Numbered from the stretch's first letter, positions 42,600-51,661 are shown. The stretch is 64,000 bases of DNA from Kiloniellales bacterium (GCA_030064845.1 JASJEC010000001.1:62001-126000); one strand, 5' to 3'. Notes: generated from the sequence alone by a model not told the origin. A program made the numbers and translations.

Positions 42600-43853
42600 T
42601 CAGTGGGCCACAGCAGCGGCGCCGTGCTCGTCGATCAGGTAGCCGCCGGTGAAGCGATCCAGGCTGAAGGCGGCGTTGAGCGGGTGCGGCTCGTCCTTGG
42701 CGATGGTGTGGGCGAACACCCAGCCGGAGCCCGGCGTCGCCTTGAAGCCGCCGGTGCCCCAGCCGCAGTTGATGAAAATGCCGTCGACCGGGGTCTTGGA
42801 TATGATCGCGCTCGCGTCGGGGCAGGTGTCCACGATGCCGCCCCACTGGCGCAGCATGCGCATGCGGCGGAACAGGGGGAAGAGCTCGCAGATCGCGGCC
42901 AGGGTCTCCTCGGTAACGGTCAGGCTGCCGCGCTGGCCGTAGCCGACGTAGTGGTCGACCCCGGCGCCGATCACCAGCTCGCCCTTGTCGGACTGGCTGA
43001 TGTAGGCGTGGATCGCGCCCGACATGACGACGCAGTCGATCACCGGCTTGACCGGCTCGGAAACCAGGGCCTGCAGCGGCAGGACGTGAACCGGCAGGCG
43101 GAAGCCGGCCATCTCCGCCAACACCGCCGAATGGCCGGCGACCACGATGGCGACCTTCTTGGCCTCGATCCTGCCCCTGGCGGTCTCGACCGCCCGCACC
43201 CGGCCGTTCTCCACCTCGATACCGGTGACCGGGCAGTTCTGGATGATGTCGACGCCGCGGGCATCGGCCGCGCGGGCGTAGCCCCAGGCCACCGCGTCGT
43301 GGCGCGCCGTGCCTCCGCGCCGTTGCAGCGAGGCGCCGAGCACCGGGTAGCGGCCCTTCGCCCTGAGGTCGATCGGCGGGCAGAACGCCTTGACCTGTTG
43401 GGCATCGAGGAACTCTGAGTCGACGCCGTTGAGGCGGTTGGCGTTGACCCGGCGCGAGATCTCCCTGAGATCGTGCTGGTTGTGCGCGAGGTTGAGCACG
43501 CCGCGCTGGCTAAACATGACGTTGTAGTTCAGCTCCTGGCTCAGACCTTCCCACAGCTTCAGCGCGTGCTCATAGAGCGCCGCGCTCTCGTCCCAGAGAT
43601 AGTTGGAGCGGACGATGGTGGTATTGCGCCCGGTGTTGCCGCCGCCCAGCCAGCCCCGCTCGATCACCGCCACGTCGGTGATCCCGTGCTCCTTGGCGAG
43701 GTAGTAGGCCGTGGCCAGCCCGTGGCCGCCGCCGCCGATAATGACCACGTCGTAGGCCGCCTTGGGCTCGGGCGCGCGCCAGGCCTCGGGCCAATCTTCG
43801 TGATAATTCAGAGCGTTACGCGCCAGGCTGAAGATCGAATACCGGGACTTCAT
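42600..43853 (-). CDS. soxB: Sarcosine oxidase beta subunit
   Basis: SoxB of 417 aa, starting at [20 protein letters not shown]. The FAD-binding Rossmann motif is [20 protein letters not shown]. The covalent-FMN histidine is in [18 protein letters not shown], and the C-terminal [16 protein letters not shown] and [15 protein letters not shown] blocks are typical. The beta subunit contains FAD and the covalently bound FMN, and is where sarcosine is oxidised. It is the first gene of the operon. Upstream is a divergent GlxA/GbdR-type activator gene, which probably controls the operon in response to betaine or dimethylglycine. Confidence 0.95.
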   Translation of the reverse strand: MKSRYSIFSLARNALNYHEDWPEAWRAPEPKAAYDVVIIGGGGHGLATAYYLAKEHGITDVAVIERGWLGGGNTGRNTTIVRSNYLWDESAALYEHALKLWEGLSQELNYNVMFSQRGVLNLAHNQHDLREISRRVNANRLNGVDSEFLDAQQVKAFCPPIDLRAKGRYPVLGASLQRRGGTARHDAVAWGYARAADARGVDIIQNCPVTGIEVENGRVRAVETARGRIEAKKVAIVVAGHSAVLAEMAGFRLPVHVLPLQALVSEPVKPVIDCVVMSGAIHAYISQSDKGELVIGAGVDHYVGYGQRGSLTVTEETLAAICELFPLFRRMRMLRQWGGIVDTCPDASAIISKTPVDGIFINCGWGTGGFKATPGSGWVFAHTIAKDEPHPLNAAFSLDRFTGGYLIDEHGAAAVAH

Positions 43854-44108
43854 CCGCGCCCTTGTCCTTCCCCTAGATGCCGCGCCAAGGGCGCCTTCCC
43901 GCAAAGCAATGCCACGCGACGACCGACGCGGCAACCGCTTGCGTACCATATCAGGCTTCCTGGCGGTCGCTCAAAAAGCGTCATGTGCCCTGATCAGGCT
44001 TGCGATTCCCCGCCAGGATTTTTTCCGTTAGCGACAGGCTGATTCTTGTGCCAAAGTCTTGGTATGTCCCGGAAAATTGGGCGGGGACGGGGGCGAGGCT
44101 GATTGACC

Positions 44109-45119
44109 ATGCTGGGTTCACCTGTGAAGGAGCTGCCGTTCAAGGTCGCCTTCGTGCTGGTGCCGCGATTCTCCATGATCGCCTTCGGCTCGGCCGTCGA
44201 AGCCATGCGCCTCGCCAACCGAGCGAGCGGCGAGGAACTCTACCGCTGGCGGCTCTACAGTTCGGACGGCGGGCCCGTGACCGCCTCGAACGGCATCATG
44301 CTGCAGCCCGACGGCGCGCTCGACGACCGGGTGCAGTGCGACGTGGTGGCGGTCTGCGGCGGCCTCGACATCCACCGCCTGGAAGACAAGCCGCTGCTCT
44401 CCTGGCTGCGCCGCGCCGGGCGACGTGGAATCGATATCGGGGCGCTGTGCACCGGCAGCCATGTGCTGGCCCGGGCCGGCCTGCTCGACGGCTATCGCTG
44501 CACCATTCACTGGGAGAACCTGGCGAGCTTCTCGGAGAACTATCCCGAGCTGGAGTTGACCTCCGAGCTCTTCGAGATTGACCGCAACCGCTTCACCTGT
44601 TCCGGCGGGACCGCGGCGATCGATCTCATGCTCAATGTCATCGCCATGCAGCACGGCCACGAGCTGGCGGTCGCCGTGGCCGACCAGTTCATGCACGAGC
44701 GCATCCGCGACCGGCACGACCACCAGCGCATGTCCCTGCCGGCGCGCCTCGGGGTGCGCCATCCGAAGCTGCTCTCGGTGATTGATCAGATGAACGAGAA
44801 CCTCGAGGAACCGCTGCCCCGGAGCTTACTGGCCAAGAGCGCCGGGCTATCGACCCGGCAGCTCGAACGCCTGTTCCGCAAGTACATGAATCGCTCGCCG
44901 GCCCGCTACTATCTCGAGCTCCGACTCAACAAGGCGCGTCTGCTCCTGCTGCAGACCGACATGTCGGTGATCGACGTGGCGCTGGCTTGCGGCTTTGTCT
45001 CGGCGTCGCACTTCTCGAAGTGTTACCGCGATTTCTTCGGCCGAACGCCGCGTCGGGAACGGGGGCTGCCAACGGTCTCCGAGACGAAGCCCGAGCTGGC
45101 TGGCATGGCGGCCCAGTAA
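44109..45119 (+). CDS. GlxA-family AraC-type activator, GbdR/SouR-like
   Basis: Regulator of 336 aa. The ATG at 44109 is preceded by GCGAGG; a TTG two codons earlier is possible. Residues 12-190 form the DJ-1/PfpI-like ligand domain (FKVAFVLVPRFSMIAFGSAV with GALCTGSHVLARAGLLDG). Residues 240-325 hold the AraC tandem HTH (RQLERLFRKYMNRSPARYYL and FSKCYRDFFGRTPR). GbdR, SouR and CdhR in Pseudomonas are of this build and respond to betaine, dimethylglycine, sarcosine or carnitine. The divergent position to soxB makes control of the sox operon by such a ligand likely. Inference from family and location. Confidence 0.9.
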   Translation: MLGSPVKELPFKVAFVLVPRFSMIAFGSAVEAMRLANRASGEELYRWRLYSSDGGPVTASNGIMLQPDGALDDRVQCDVVAVCGGLDIHRLEDKPLLSWLRRAGRRGIDIGALCTGSHVLARAGLLDGYRCTIHWENLASFSENYPELELTSELFEIDRNRFTCSGGTAAIDLMLNVIAMQHGHELAVAVADQFMHERIRDRHDHQRMSLPARLGVRHPKLLSVIDQMNENLEEPLPRSLLAKSAGLSTRQLERLFRKYMNRSPARYYLELRLNKARLLLLQTDMSVIDVALACGFVSASHFSKCYRDFFGRTPRRERGLPTVSETKPELAGMAAQ

Positions 45120-45162
45120 CGGCCGGTTTCCCCGAATAGGCGGCATAGCGACGAGGGGGCCC

Positions 45163-46314
45163 GTGAGCGAAGCGAGCGCCGGCGCCGGGGAGCGGCCCTT
45201 CCGCTTCTTCGACAACCGGGAGAAGTACCTCCAGTTCGTCACGACCTGCGGCGAAAAGTGGGCGATCGCCCGGCGGGTCGGCGGCGAGCTCGCGAGCCTG
45301 CGGCCGAGCCCTCCGGCGCTTCGCGTGTTTGACGCCGGCATGGGCGATGGCACCGTCTTGACGGACGTCCTGCGACAGCTGCACGAGCGCTTTCCGACCG
45401 TGCCCTTTCTGGTGGTCGGCAAGGAGATCTCGGTCGAAGACGTCCGCATGACCTTGGAGAAGCTGCCGGATCGCTTCGCGGAGCATCCTCAGATGGTCGT
45501 GGCCGTGACCAACCTGCATTACCGCGAGGCCCCGCACCTGCGTCCCGAATCGAAGGCGAAGCAGGCAACCCTGCAGTGGCGTGAGGTCGCGCTGGAGGGC
45601 GGCAGCGCCCACGAGTTCGATGCCCAGATTACCGAGCTACAGCCGCTGCTGGTCGACTGGTGGCAGGTGCGCAACAGCGAGAAGACCGGCAACCCGCTCT
45701 ACGTGACGCCCTCGGTCCTGATTCTCTATCGCGCCGACCGGAAGTTCCAACTCGACGGCATCGTGCCCCAGAAGGGCGGCGATGGGGGCAACTACGACCT
45801 GGTCATCGCGGCGCAGCCCTACCGGACCCGCACCCCGGCAGAGACCAAGTCACGGCTGGTGCTCGAGCCCCTGGCGCGGGCCCTGGCGCCGGCGGGGCGC
45901 ATGGTGGTGATCCAGTCGACCGGCCAGGACCCCGGCATGGAGATCATCCGTGGCGTGTGGCCGGACGAGAGCCCGTTCCGCACGCCGGCGCCCATGGTCA
46001 TGAGAGCGCTTGGTGAGCAGCTGCGCCGCTCCGCGCCCGGGCGCAGCTTCGCCATCGAGCCGGACAACCACACGCTGTTCCGCTACGGTCTGCACTCCCG
46101 GTCCGAGGAGCTGGCCGAGCCGATCCAGATGTCGATCCTCTTGACCGCCTGGAACGCCGCGGTCTACGTCGCCCAGATCGACGACCTTCAACTCGCCGAG
46201 GCCATGACCTCCGGCAGATACCTCGAGGCGACCCGCGAGGTCCTCTCGCGCCATGGCGGCCTCTGGTTCATCGACGAGTCCTTCGTCGTCGAAGGCGGTG
46301 CCTTCGGGGACTAG
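45163..46314 (+). CDS. Methyltransferase-like protein of unknown function (paralogue 1)
   Basis: Protein of 383 aa. The GTG at 45163 follows GAGGGGG by 3 nt. The N-terminus has ERPFRFFDNREKYLQFVTTC then, at 52-65, a SAM-type motif I, LRVFDAGMGDGTVL. A second Rossmann strand (VPFLVVGKEIS) follows, and the C-terminus ends AWNAAVYVAQIDDLQLAEAM. It is a paralogue of the 47520 gene product, sharing the whole architecture. Methylation is predicted by fold only, since neither the substrate nor a conserved catalytic residue is known. A PhnZ-like HD gene is linked to the second copy, not this one. Confidence 0.7.
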   Translation: MSEASAGAGERPFRFFDNREKYLQFVTTCGEKWAIARRVGGELASLRPSPPALRVFDAGMGDGTVLTDVLRQLHERFPTVPFLVVGKEISVEDVRMTLEKLPDRFAEHPQMVVAVTNLHYREAPHLRPESKAKQATLQWREVALEGGSAHEFDAQITELQPLLVDWWQVRNSEKTGNPLYVTPSVLILYRADRKFQLDGIVPQKGGDGGNYDLVIAAQPYRTRTPAETKSRLVLEPLARALAPAGRMVVIQSTGQDPGMEIIRGVWPDESPFRTPAPMVMRALGEQLRRSAPGRSFAIEPDNHTLFRYGLHSRSEELAEPIQMSILLTAWNAAVYVAQIDDLQLAEAMTSGRYLEATREVLSRHGGLWFIDESFVVEGGAFGD

Positions 46315-46361
46315 AGCAGATCGCAACCAAAACTTCGCGGCGACGGATGTCGTGCCGGTGC

Positions 46362-46390
46362 AAAAAAAAGGCCTGGGTACTACCCAGGCC
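46362..46390 (-). terminator. Intrinsic terminator after the glycine-zipper gene
   Basis: A stem GGCCTGGGTA / TACCCAGGCC with a tiny loop is followed on the minus strand by eight Ts. It lies about 60 nt after the stop of the lipoprotein gene at 46451. On the plus strand it also lies 50 nt past the paralogue 1 stop, with no T-run on that side. Confidence 0.85.
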
Positions 46391-46450
46391 ACGTAATGAG
46401 AACCGGGGCTGTTACACCCCAGAAACATCGAGACGCTTGTTGAGGGTCTT

Positions 46451-46765
46451 CTATTGGTTCTGCTGCTGCCGCAACTCCTCGTTCTCGCGGCGCAGCCGCT
46501 CGTTCTCCGCGTCGCTGTCTTTCCGCTTCTCGTGCTGATCGTAGACGTAGCCGCCAACACCGCCTGCGGCCGCGCCCACGCCCGCGCCGATCGCCGCGCC
46601 CATCCCGGGAGACCCTGCCATGGCCCCGAAGAGGGCGCCGCCCGCGGCGCCGACGGCTGCTCCGGCTCCCACTCCCTTCGCCGTCCGTTCCTGGGTCTCG
46701 GACATCTCGCAACCGCCGAGAACCAGCGCGAACACCACCAGGAGAGGCGCCGTCCAGCGCGCCAT
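46451..46765 (-). CDS. Glycine-zipper lipoprotein
   Basis: Small lipoprotein of 104 aa. The Met at 46765 gives a lipoprotein signal MARWTAPLLVVFALVLGGC, with the lipobox cysteine at 19; an upstream Met at 46813 is possible. Then comes a Gly-zipper (GVGAGAAVGAAGGALFGAMA and GMGAAIGAGVGAAAGGVGGY) that could pack in the membrane. The tail is a charged coiled coil ending RRENEELRQQQNQ. Proteins of this kind (YMGG-like/Omp-zipper) associate with the envelope and are stress-linked. Function is unknown. A strong terminator follows. Confidence 0.82.
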   Translation of the reverse strand: MARWTAPLLVVFALVLGGCEMSETQERTAKGVGAGAAVGAAGGALFGAMAGSPGMGAAIGAGVGAAAGGVGGYVYDQHEKRKDSDAENERLRRENEELRQQQNQ

Positions 46766-46858
46766 CTGAACCAGACCGAATTCGACGGTTCTTGCCTTCA
46801 ACACCGCATGCATTTCATCGCTCCATCGTTTCCAGGATCACATCCAATGCCAACGCTT

Positions 46859-47263
46859 CTACTTTTTGCACGGCCACTGCTCGGCCAGAGCGGTCACGAT
46901 CGTCCGCATAGCCCGCCATTCCGAGGTCTGGGGGTTCGACTTGGCGAAGGCGACGAAGATGTCAACCGCCTCGCTAATCGTTGCCTTGGGCGGCGCGCAG
47001 ACAATCGGGTTGTAGGATTCGACCGCGACCAAACCATTGTGATAGGCGCCGCCGCCCGCGAAGAAGCCGTAACAGAAGCTGAGCGCTTCGAGGTAGTCGC
47101 TATGCCCGCTCTGTATCGTGCAGATATTGACGAGACTTGCCGTCGTTCTCGTTTCGAAGTCTCCAAGGTCGTAGCCCGCGATCTTTGCCGACTGGCCGAA
47201 CGCCGGCGAGAAGATTGCGACGCTTGCCCACAGAAGGGCGGCTAGGACCGATCTCTTGTACAT
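46859..47263 (-). CDS. Rap1a/Tai-like secreted protein
   Basis: Protein of 134 aa with a signal peptide MYKRSVLAALLWASVAIFSP and cleavage near AFG|Q. The mature part has DFETRTTASLVNICTIQSG, then ALSFCYGFFAGGGAYH, IVCAPPKATISE and the final WPCKK, a four-cysteine layout like Rap1a/Tai immunity proteins. Rap1a/Tai proteins in Serratia protect from T6SS peptidoglycan amidases, but the fold occurs widely in bacteria with no T6SS. No effector or T6SS gene is near. It may be an orphan immunity protein or an unrelated periplasmic protein. Confidence 0.65.
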   Translation of the reverse strand: MYKRSVLAALLWASVAIFSPAFGQSAKIAGYDLGDFETRTTASLVNICTIQSGHSDYLEALSFCYGFFAGGGAYHNGLVAVESYNPIVCAPPKATISEAVDIFVAFAKSNPQTSEWRAMRTIVTALAEQWPCKK

Positions 47264-47519
47264 GGCTCAACTCCCTATCTGTTTCATTGTCTTACTGACG
47301 TCTGCTCATCGTCTTCCGCCCGGGAAAACTCGTCTGATGACAAGGTACCGCCGCTCGTATCATGCACCCAGTGGCGGGAGGTTGACGTGGGTCAAAGGTG
47401 ACAGGTCGACGGCCCGTACAATGCCACGACTGGAACTGCAACTGAAGAGCAACGTGACCCCGGCGCCGACCCGCCCGGATATGGAACTGCGAATTGGACC
47501 CGAGGAAACATGATCGGCT

Positions 47520-48686
47520 TTACGTCCGCTTTTCCGGCCTGGTCACGACCAGGCATTCGTTCTTGAACCAGAGGCCGTCGTTGGCTTGGAGAACCTTCTG
47601 CGTGGCGCGCAGATAGCCGTCCTGCGACATGGCTTCGGTCAGGCGCGCATCGTCGATCTGCGCGACATAGGTGGCGGCGTTCCAGGCGGCCAGCAGGGTC
47701 GATGTGCCGATCGCGGAGTCGAGCTCGTCGGGGTTGAGCTGCAGGCGGTAGAAGAACTTCGCCGCGTCGTCCGAGAGGGCGGGAAATCGGAAGCCGCGCG
47801 CGTCCTTGCCCAGCGCCCTGCGCAGCGCTTCGAGCAGGCTGCGCCGCGGGGTGGGGAAGGGCGCGGCGTCGGGCCAGACCTCATGCACGATCTCCATGCC
47901 CGGGTCCTCGCCGGTCGACTGCACCACCAGCATCCTGCCGCCGGGCGCCAACGCCCGCGCGAGCGGCGCCAGGAGGCAGCGGGCCTTGGTCTCGGCGGGA
48001 AGGCGGCTGCGGTAGGGCTGCGCGGCCAGAATCAGATCGTAGGCCCAGGCCGCCCCCGTCTTTCTCGGGACGATGCGGTCCAGGGCGAAGCTCTGGTCCT
48101 TGCGATAGAGGACCAGGACGCTCGGCCTGGTCGCGGTCCGCTCTTCCTCGGCGCAGTCCTCCATCTCCTGCCAGGCCCGGTTGATGAAACCGGCCTCTCG
48201 GTTGAGTTGCGCCGCGAAGCCGTAGGCCGAGGTTCCCTCGAGGGCGACCTCGCGCCAGTGGGTGGCATCGGACCCGATCCCGACATCGGGATCGATCGCG
48301 GCGGCCTCGGTGTAGCGGGTATTGGTGATCACCATCACCAGGGCCGGGTGTTCGCGGAAGCGGTCCGCCAGCGTACGGACCGCCAGGCGCACGAACTCGG
48401 CGCTGTTCTCCTTGACCACCACGAAGAAGGGTGCGTTGGGCCATCGCAGGTGCAGGTGGCGCAGGGCAAGGTTGAGCAGCGTGCCTTCACCGGCACCGGC
48501 CTGAAAGATCCTGAGCGCCGGCGGCTTGGGCGAGAGCTGCTCGAGCTCCAGGCCGGCGCGCTCGGCGATCTTGCGCTTCTCGCTGGTCGTGGTCGCGAAG
48601 AGCAGATACTTGCCCCGGTTATCGAAGAACCGGAAGGGTTCCCGGACGCTCTTGGCCGGTCCGCCGCCGCGCCCGGGGTCCGACAC
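47520..48686 (-). CDS. Methyltransferase-like protein of unknown function (paralogue 2)
   Basis: Protein of 388 aa. The GTG at 48686 lies 5 nt after the stop of the upstream HD gene. It shares its whole architecture with the 45163 product: EPFRFFDNRGKYLLFATTTS, motif I LRIFQAGAGEGTLL, a middle PSVLVLYRKDQ strand and the C-terminal AWNAATYVAQIDDARLTEAM. The motif I Asp is Gln here, so SAM binding may differ. The adjacent HD gene is a natural functional partner. The substrate is not known. Two divergent copies so close suggest either duplicated enzymes with different substrates or a heteromer. Confidence 0.72.
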   Translation of the reverse strand: MSDPGRGGGPAKSVREPFRFFDNRGKYLLFATTTSEKRKIAERAGLELEQLSPKPPALRIFQAGAGEGTLLNLALRHLHLRWPNAPFFVVVKENSAEFVRLAVRTLADRFREHPALVMVITNTRYTEAAAIDPDVGIGSDATHWREVALEGTSAYGFAAQLNREAGFINRAWQEMEDCAEEERTATRPSVLVLYRKDQSFALDRIVPRKTGAAWAYDLILAAQPYRSRLPAETKARCLLAPLARALAPGGRMLVVQSTGEDPGMEIVHEVWPDAAPFPTPRRSLLEALRRALGKDARGFRFPALSDDAAKFFYRLQLNPDELDSAIGTSTLLAAWNAATYVAQIDDARLTEAMSQDGYLRATQKVLQANDGLWFKNECLVVTRPEKRT

Positions 48687-48691
48687 CCCGC

Positions 48692-49252
48692 TCAAGCCGC
48701 GTAGCGCGGTTCGCGGGCCAGGATCTTGCGCACCATCGGCTCGAAGGCCTCGAGCGGCAGGGTGTCGTAGGCCGGGTCGAAGGAAGTCTGATCCCAGCGT
48801 TCGCAGAAGTCCGCGGTCACCTCGAAGGCCGGGTGGCCGCGGTAGCGGTCGCGCGCGTTGCGGTCCTGGTCGTAATGGTGGAAGTAATAGTAGCCCTGGA
48901 ACAGGCCGTGGTGCTTCAACAGCCAATAGTTGGTCTCGCTGACGTAGGGCTTGAGGGCGGCTGCCGCGGCCTCGCTGTGATTGTCCGGGGCGATCACGTC
49001 GCCGATGTCGTGCAGCAGGGCGACCACCTGCATCTCCTCGTCCGCCCCGTCGCGTCGCGCCCGGGTGGCGGTCTGTAGCGAATGCTGGTAGCGGTCGATC
49101 TTGAAGCCCAGAGTCTCGCCGCGCATGGCCTTCAGCAGGTTCAGGATGTTGTCGGCGTGGGTCGCCGCCTTGTGGCGCGCTAGGGCCGCGTCTATCAGCG
49201 CGTAGTCCTCGCGGGTTCCCTGATCCATCCGAATGAAGCTGACGGTGTCCAT
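48692..49252 (-). CDS. HD-domain protein, PhnZ/COG4341-like
   Basis: HD protein of 186 aa. Candidate metal ligands are His57 (DRYQHSLQTA), His81-Asp82 (VALLHDIGDV), His92, His114/115 and His125/126, with the late FDPAYDTLP Asp. The pattern resembles PhnZ and TmpB, mixed-valent di-iron oxygenases that cleave C-P bonds, more than ppGpp or nucleotide hydrolases. The PhnZ Tyr/Glu lid residues are not apparent, so I would not claim phosphonate chemistry. The gene is followed 5 nt later by the paralogue 2 methyltransferase. The two form a small operon. Confidence 0.75.
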   Translation of the reverse strand: MDTVSFIRMDQGTREDYALIDAALARHKAATHADNILNLLKAMRGETLGFKIDRYQHSLQTATRARRDGADEEMQVVALLHDIGDVIAPDNHSEAAAAALKPYVSETNYWLLKHHGLFQGYYYFHHYDQDRNARDRYRGHPAFEVTADFCERWDQTSFDPAYDTLPLEAFEPMVRKILAREPRYAA

Positions 49253-49414
49253 GGCGTTCCTCCTTCGCTGGGGGCGGCGTCCCAGTTTTCAGGTAAACAC
49301 CAAACGGCCGGCGAATGCTACGGCATTCGAACGCAGGGCACCGGGGATGGCCCGCGTCTTTTCCCCGTAATTTAAGAAACATCAATGACTTGTCAGATAG
49401 GGAGCGTGACCGCC

Positions 49415-49642
49415 ATGAGGCCCACGATCATCAAGCTCGCCGTTCCGGCCCTCGCCATGGGCGTTCTGCTGGCCCTTCCCGGATGCCACTATCATCACCG
49501 CTACGGCTATCACGGCTATCACGGCTATCATGGCCATCACGCCGGCCACGGCCATAACAGCTCGCAGGACTCAGACAGCAGGAAGAAGGCCGACGTCAGG
49601 AAAAAGGAGCGCCGGCAAGACCGCAGGGAGGGCCGCTACTGA
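49415..49642 (+). CDS. His-rich lipoprotein
   Basis: Tiny lipoprotein of 75 aa. The signal MRPTIIKLAVPALAMGVLLA LPGC has its cysteine at 24. Residues 25-47 carry ten histidines in YHG repeats (YGYHGYHGYHGHHAGHGH), then a charged Lys/Arg/Asp tail. The His-rich segment should bind Ni, Cu or Zn at the periplasmic face, or the surface. No metal transport gene is near. Its ATG at 49415 is used because the frame before it lacks a signal. Function is unknown beyond metal binding as a likely property. Confidence 0.75.
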   Translation: MRPTIIKLAVPALAMGVLLALPGCHYHHRYGYHGYHGYHGHHAGHGHNSSQDSDSRKKADVRKKERRQDRREGRY

Positions 49643-49671
49643 CCGCCTGGTAGAAGACGCCTCTCCGGCGC

Positions 49672-49712
49672 GAAAAGAAAAGGGGCGCCCGGCCTTTCCG
49701 GTCGGAGCGCCC
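49672..49712 (-). terminator. Terminator of the Tat-exported SBP gene
   Basis: A GGGCGC / GCGCCC stem with an inner CCGG pair is followed on the minus strand by TTTTCTTTTC. It lies 54 nt beyond the stop of the binding-protein gene and also faces the His-rich lipoprotein gene. Confidence 0.75.
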
Positions 49713-49765
49713 GAATTTTCCGCCTCGAGATGCGCTTTTTGGCACCGCTTCCCGAGGTTCGACTC

Positions 49766-51412
49766 CTACGACTCGATGCCGAGCGTGTTGCCGAAGATGT
49801 AGTCGGTCGGGTGCTGCTTCCAGCCCTTGACCTTCTCGTTCATCACGCTGAACACGGCGCGCCAGATCGGCTGAACGATCGGGCCGTCCTCCTGCATGAT
49901 CATCTCGAGTTCCTTGATCAGGAGCTTGCGCTCCTCCACGTCCAAAGTGCCTTCGGCCTTGGTCAGGATCTCGTCGAACTTCGGGTTGGCGTAGTTGGAT
50001 TCGTTCCACGGCACCCCGCTGCGATAGGCGAGGCTGAGCACCATGAAGCCGAGCGGCCGGTGGGTCCACGAGGTGAAGCCGAAGGGCACCTTGTCCCAGT
50101 TGTCCCAGAACTGCGCCGAGGGCATCACGTTGATGTCGACCCGGATGCCGGCTTCCTTCCACTGCTCGACCATCGCCTGGACGGCGGTCAGTTCCCAGGA
50201 AGGATCCTGCTTGCAGGCGATCTCGATTTTGATGCCGTCGCTGTGGCCGGCGTCCGCGAGCAGCTTCTTGGCCGCCGCCACGTCCCGCTTCATCTCCGGC
50301 AAGGGGAAGTAGTCGGGATGGATCGGGCTTACGTGATGGTGCTCGGCCGGCTTGCCCAGGCCGCGGTGCGCGATCTGCAGGATCGAGTTCGGATCGACCG
50401 CGAGGCGCATGGCCTTGCGGACCCGCGGATCCTTGAACTGGTCGCGGTCGACCTGGACGCGGGCCACGGCAGTCTGGGCCGTGTCCGCTTGGTGGATGAC
50501 GGCGCCCGGGATGCCCTTGAAGACGTCGAGCTGGGAGATGTCGCCCTGATAGATGCCGTGCACCTGACGCGACGCCAGCGCGCCGATCGCGGCCGAGGGG
50601 TCGTCGCCCAGATCGATGAAGGTCAGTTGGTCGAGGAAGGGACCCTCGCCCCAGTATTCTGACCGGGCCCGCAGGATCGACTTCTCGCCGACACGGTGCT
50701 CGACCAGCTCGAAGGCCTCGGTGCCGTTGGAGCCGACGCCGAATTTGCCGCCTTCCTCCGGATCGACGATGATCATGGGATAGTGGAAGAGGTGCTCCGG
50801 CACCGCCACCTGCGGCGCCTTGAGGTTCAGCCGCAGCGTGTGGGGATCGACGACCTCGATGGCATTGGCGTCCCAGAGCACCGTCTTCCCGTCGGCGCCC
50901 TCGTTCAGCATGTAGCCTTTCATCAGGCCGACCACGGAGGAGCCGGTCTCGGGATCGAGCGCGTGCCTCAGGTTCCAGGCGGCGTCCTCGGCCGTGAACT
51001 GGCGGCCGTTGTGCCACTTGACGTCCTTGCGGGTTCTGAGCGTCCAGGTCTTCAGGTCGTCGCTGACCTCCCAGCTCTCGGCCAGATAGGGCCGCGTGAC
51101 GTTGTCGTGGCCGGTCTGAGTCAGGTAGCCGCAGACCTGGCGCGCGATGTTCGAGTCGGTGACCCAATCGAAGGTGTGCGGGTCGTTCACCTCGAGCACG
51201 CGCATGGAGATCTTCAGGTTGCCGCCCTTGGGCATCGCGGCTTTTGCCGGGGCCACGAAGTGCTGGCCCGTCACCTTGCCGACGAAGGCGTAGGCGGCGC
51301 TCGCCGACAAACCAAGCAAGGTCGAGTAGCGCAGAAACTCGCGGCGGTCGATCGTCCCCTCGACTAGCTGTTCCTTGAGCTTCGGGATGTGCGGATGTTG
51401 TCTTTCACTCAT
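49766..51412 (-). CDS. Tat-exported ABC substrate-binding protein, family 5
   Basis: Binding protein of 548 aa. The N-terminus has a twin-arginine signal (DRREFLRYSTLLGLSASAAY) and then AFVGKVTGQHFVAPAKA. Residues 100-130 show the family-5 pattern LKTWTLRTRKDVKWHNGRQF. It should bind a peptide-like or amine compound in the periplasm, after export folded through Tat. No permease or ATPase genes sit with it; the Liv transporter 8 kb upstream is another family. It follows the corrinoid activator gene after 249 bp, so it may supply that pathway, an inference by position only. Confidence 0.9.
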   Translation of the reverse strand: MSERQHPHIPKLKEQLVEGTIDRREFLRYSTLLGLSASAAYAFVGKVTGQHFVAPAKAAMPKGGNLKISMRVLEVNDPHTFDWVTDSNIARQVCGYLTQTGHDNVTRPYLAESWEVSDDLKTWTLRTRKDVKWHNGRQFTAEDAAWNLRHALDPETGSSVVGLMKGYMLNEGADGKTVLWDANAIEVVDPHTLRLNLKAPQVAVPEHLFHYPMIIVDPEEGGKFGVGSNGTEAFELVEHRVGEKSILRARSEYWGEGPFLDQLTFIDLGDDPSAAIGALASRQVHGIYQGDISQLDVFKGIPGAVIHQADTAQTAVARVQVDRDQFKDPRVRKAMRLAVDPNSILQIAHRGLGKPAEHHHVSPIHPDYFPLPEMKRDVAAAKKLLADAGHSDGIKIEIACKQDPSWELTAVQAMVEQWKEAGIRVDINVMPSAQFWDNWDKVPFGFTSWTHRPLGFMVLSLAYRSGVPWNESNYANPKFDEILTKAEGTLDVEERKLLIKELEMIMQEDGPIVQPIWRAVFSVMNEKVKGWKQHPTDYIFGNTLGIES

Positions 51413-51661
51413 TTGGAACCTCCCTGATGTTCAATGCGGTGAATGGTCTCGGGGCCGACGCATTGTTTCGTGGCCCTGCGGCTTTCCCGGAGTTTCAAGC
51501 ATCTTGACCAAATGGCGGCGGATGTAAAGGCCGTCCATCGGCCATGACTCCGGAAGAGTAGTAGTCAGGCCAAGTCTTTAGCCTCATGACTGTCGCTCTT
51601 TTTCTCCGAAGCCTTTCCGCACCAGTTCTTGATTTGGTCTCCATTATTCCGGAGCGGCTTC
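51413..51661. other. 249-bp intergenic region after the RACo gene
   Basis: Between the activator gene stop and the Tat-SBP start, both on the minus strand. I see no clear terminator or promoter. The region is AT-richer near 51560-51660. An AGGTT sequence ahead of the SBP ATG is a weak ribosome binding site. Confidence 0.4.

Noticed and set aside
47256-47513. 85-codon open frame in the Rap1a-paralogue 2 spacer
   Set aside because: It begins within the neighbouring start and shows no signal, motif or codon bias expected of a gene.
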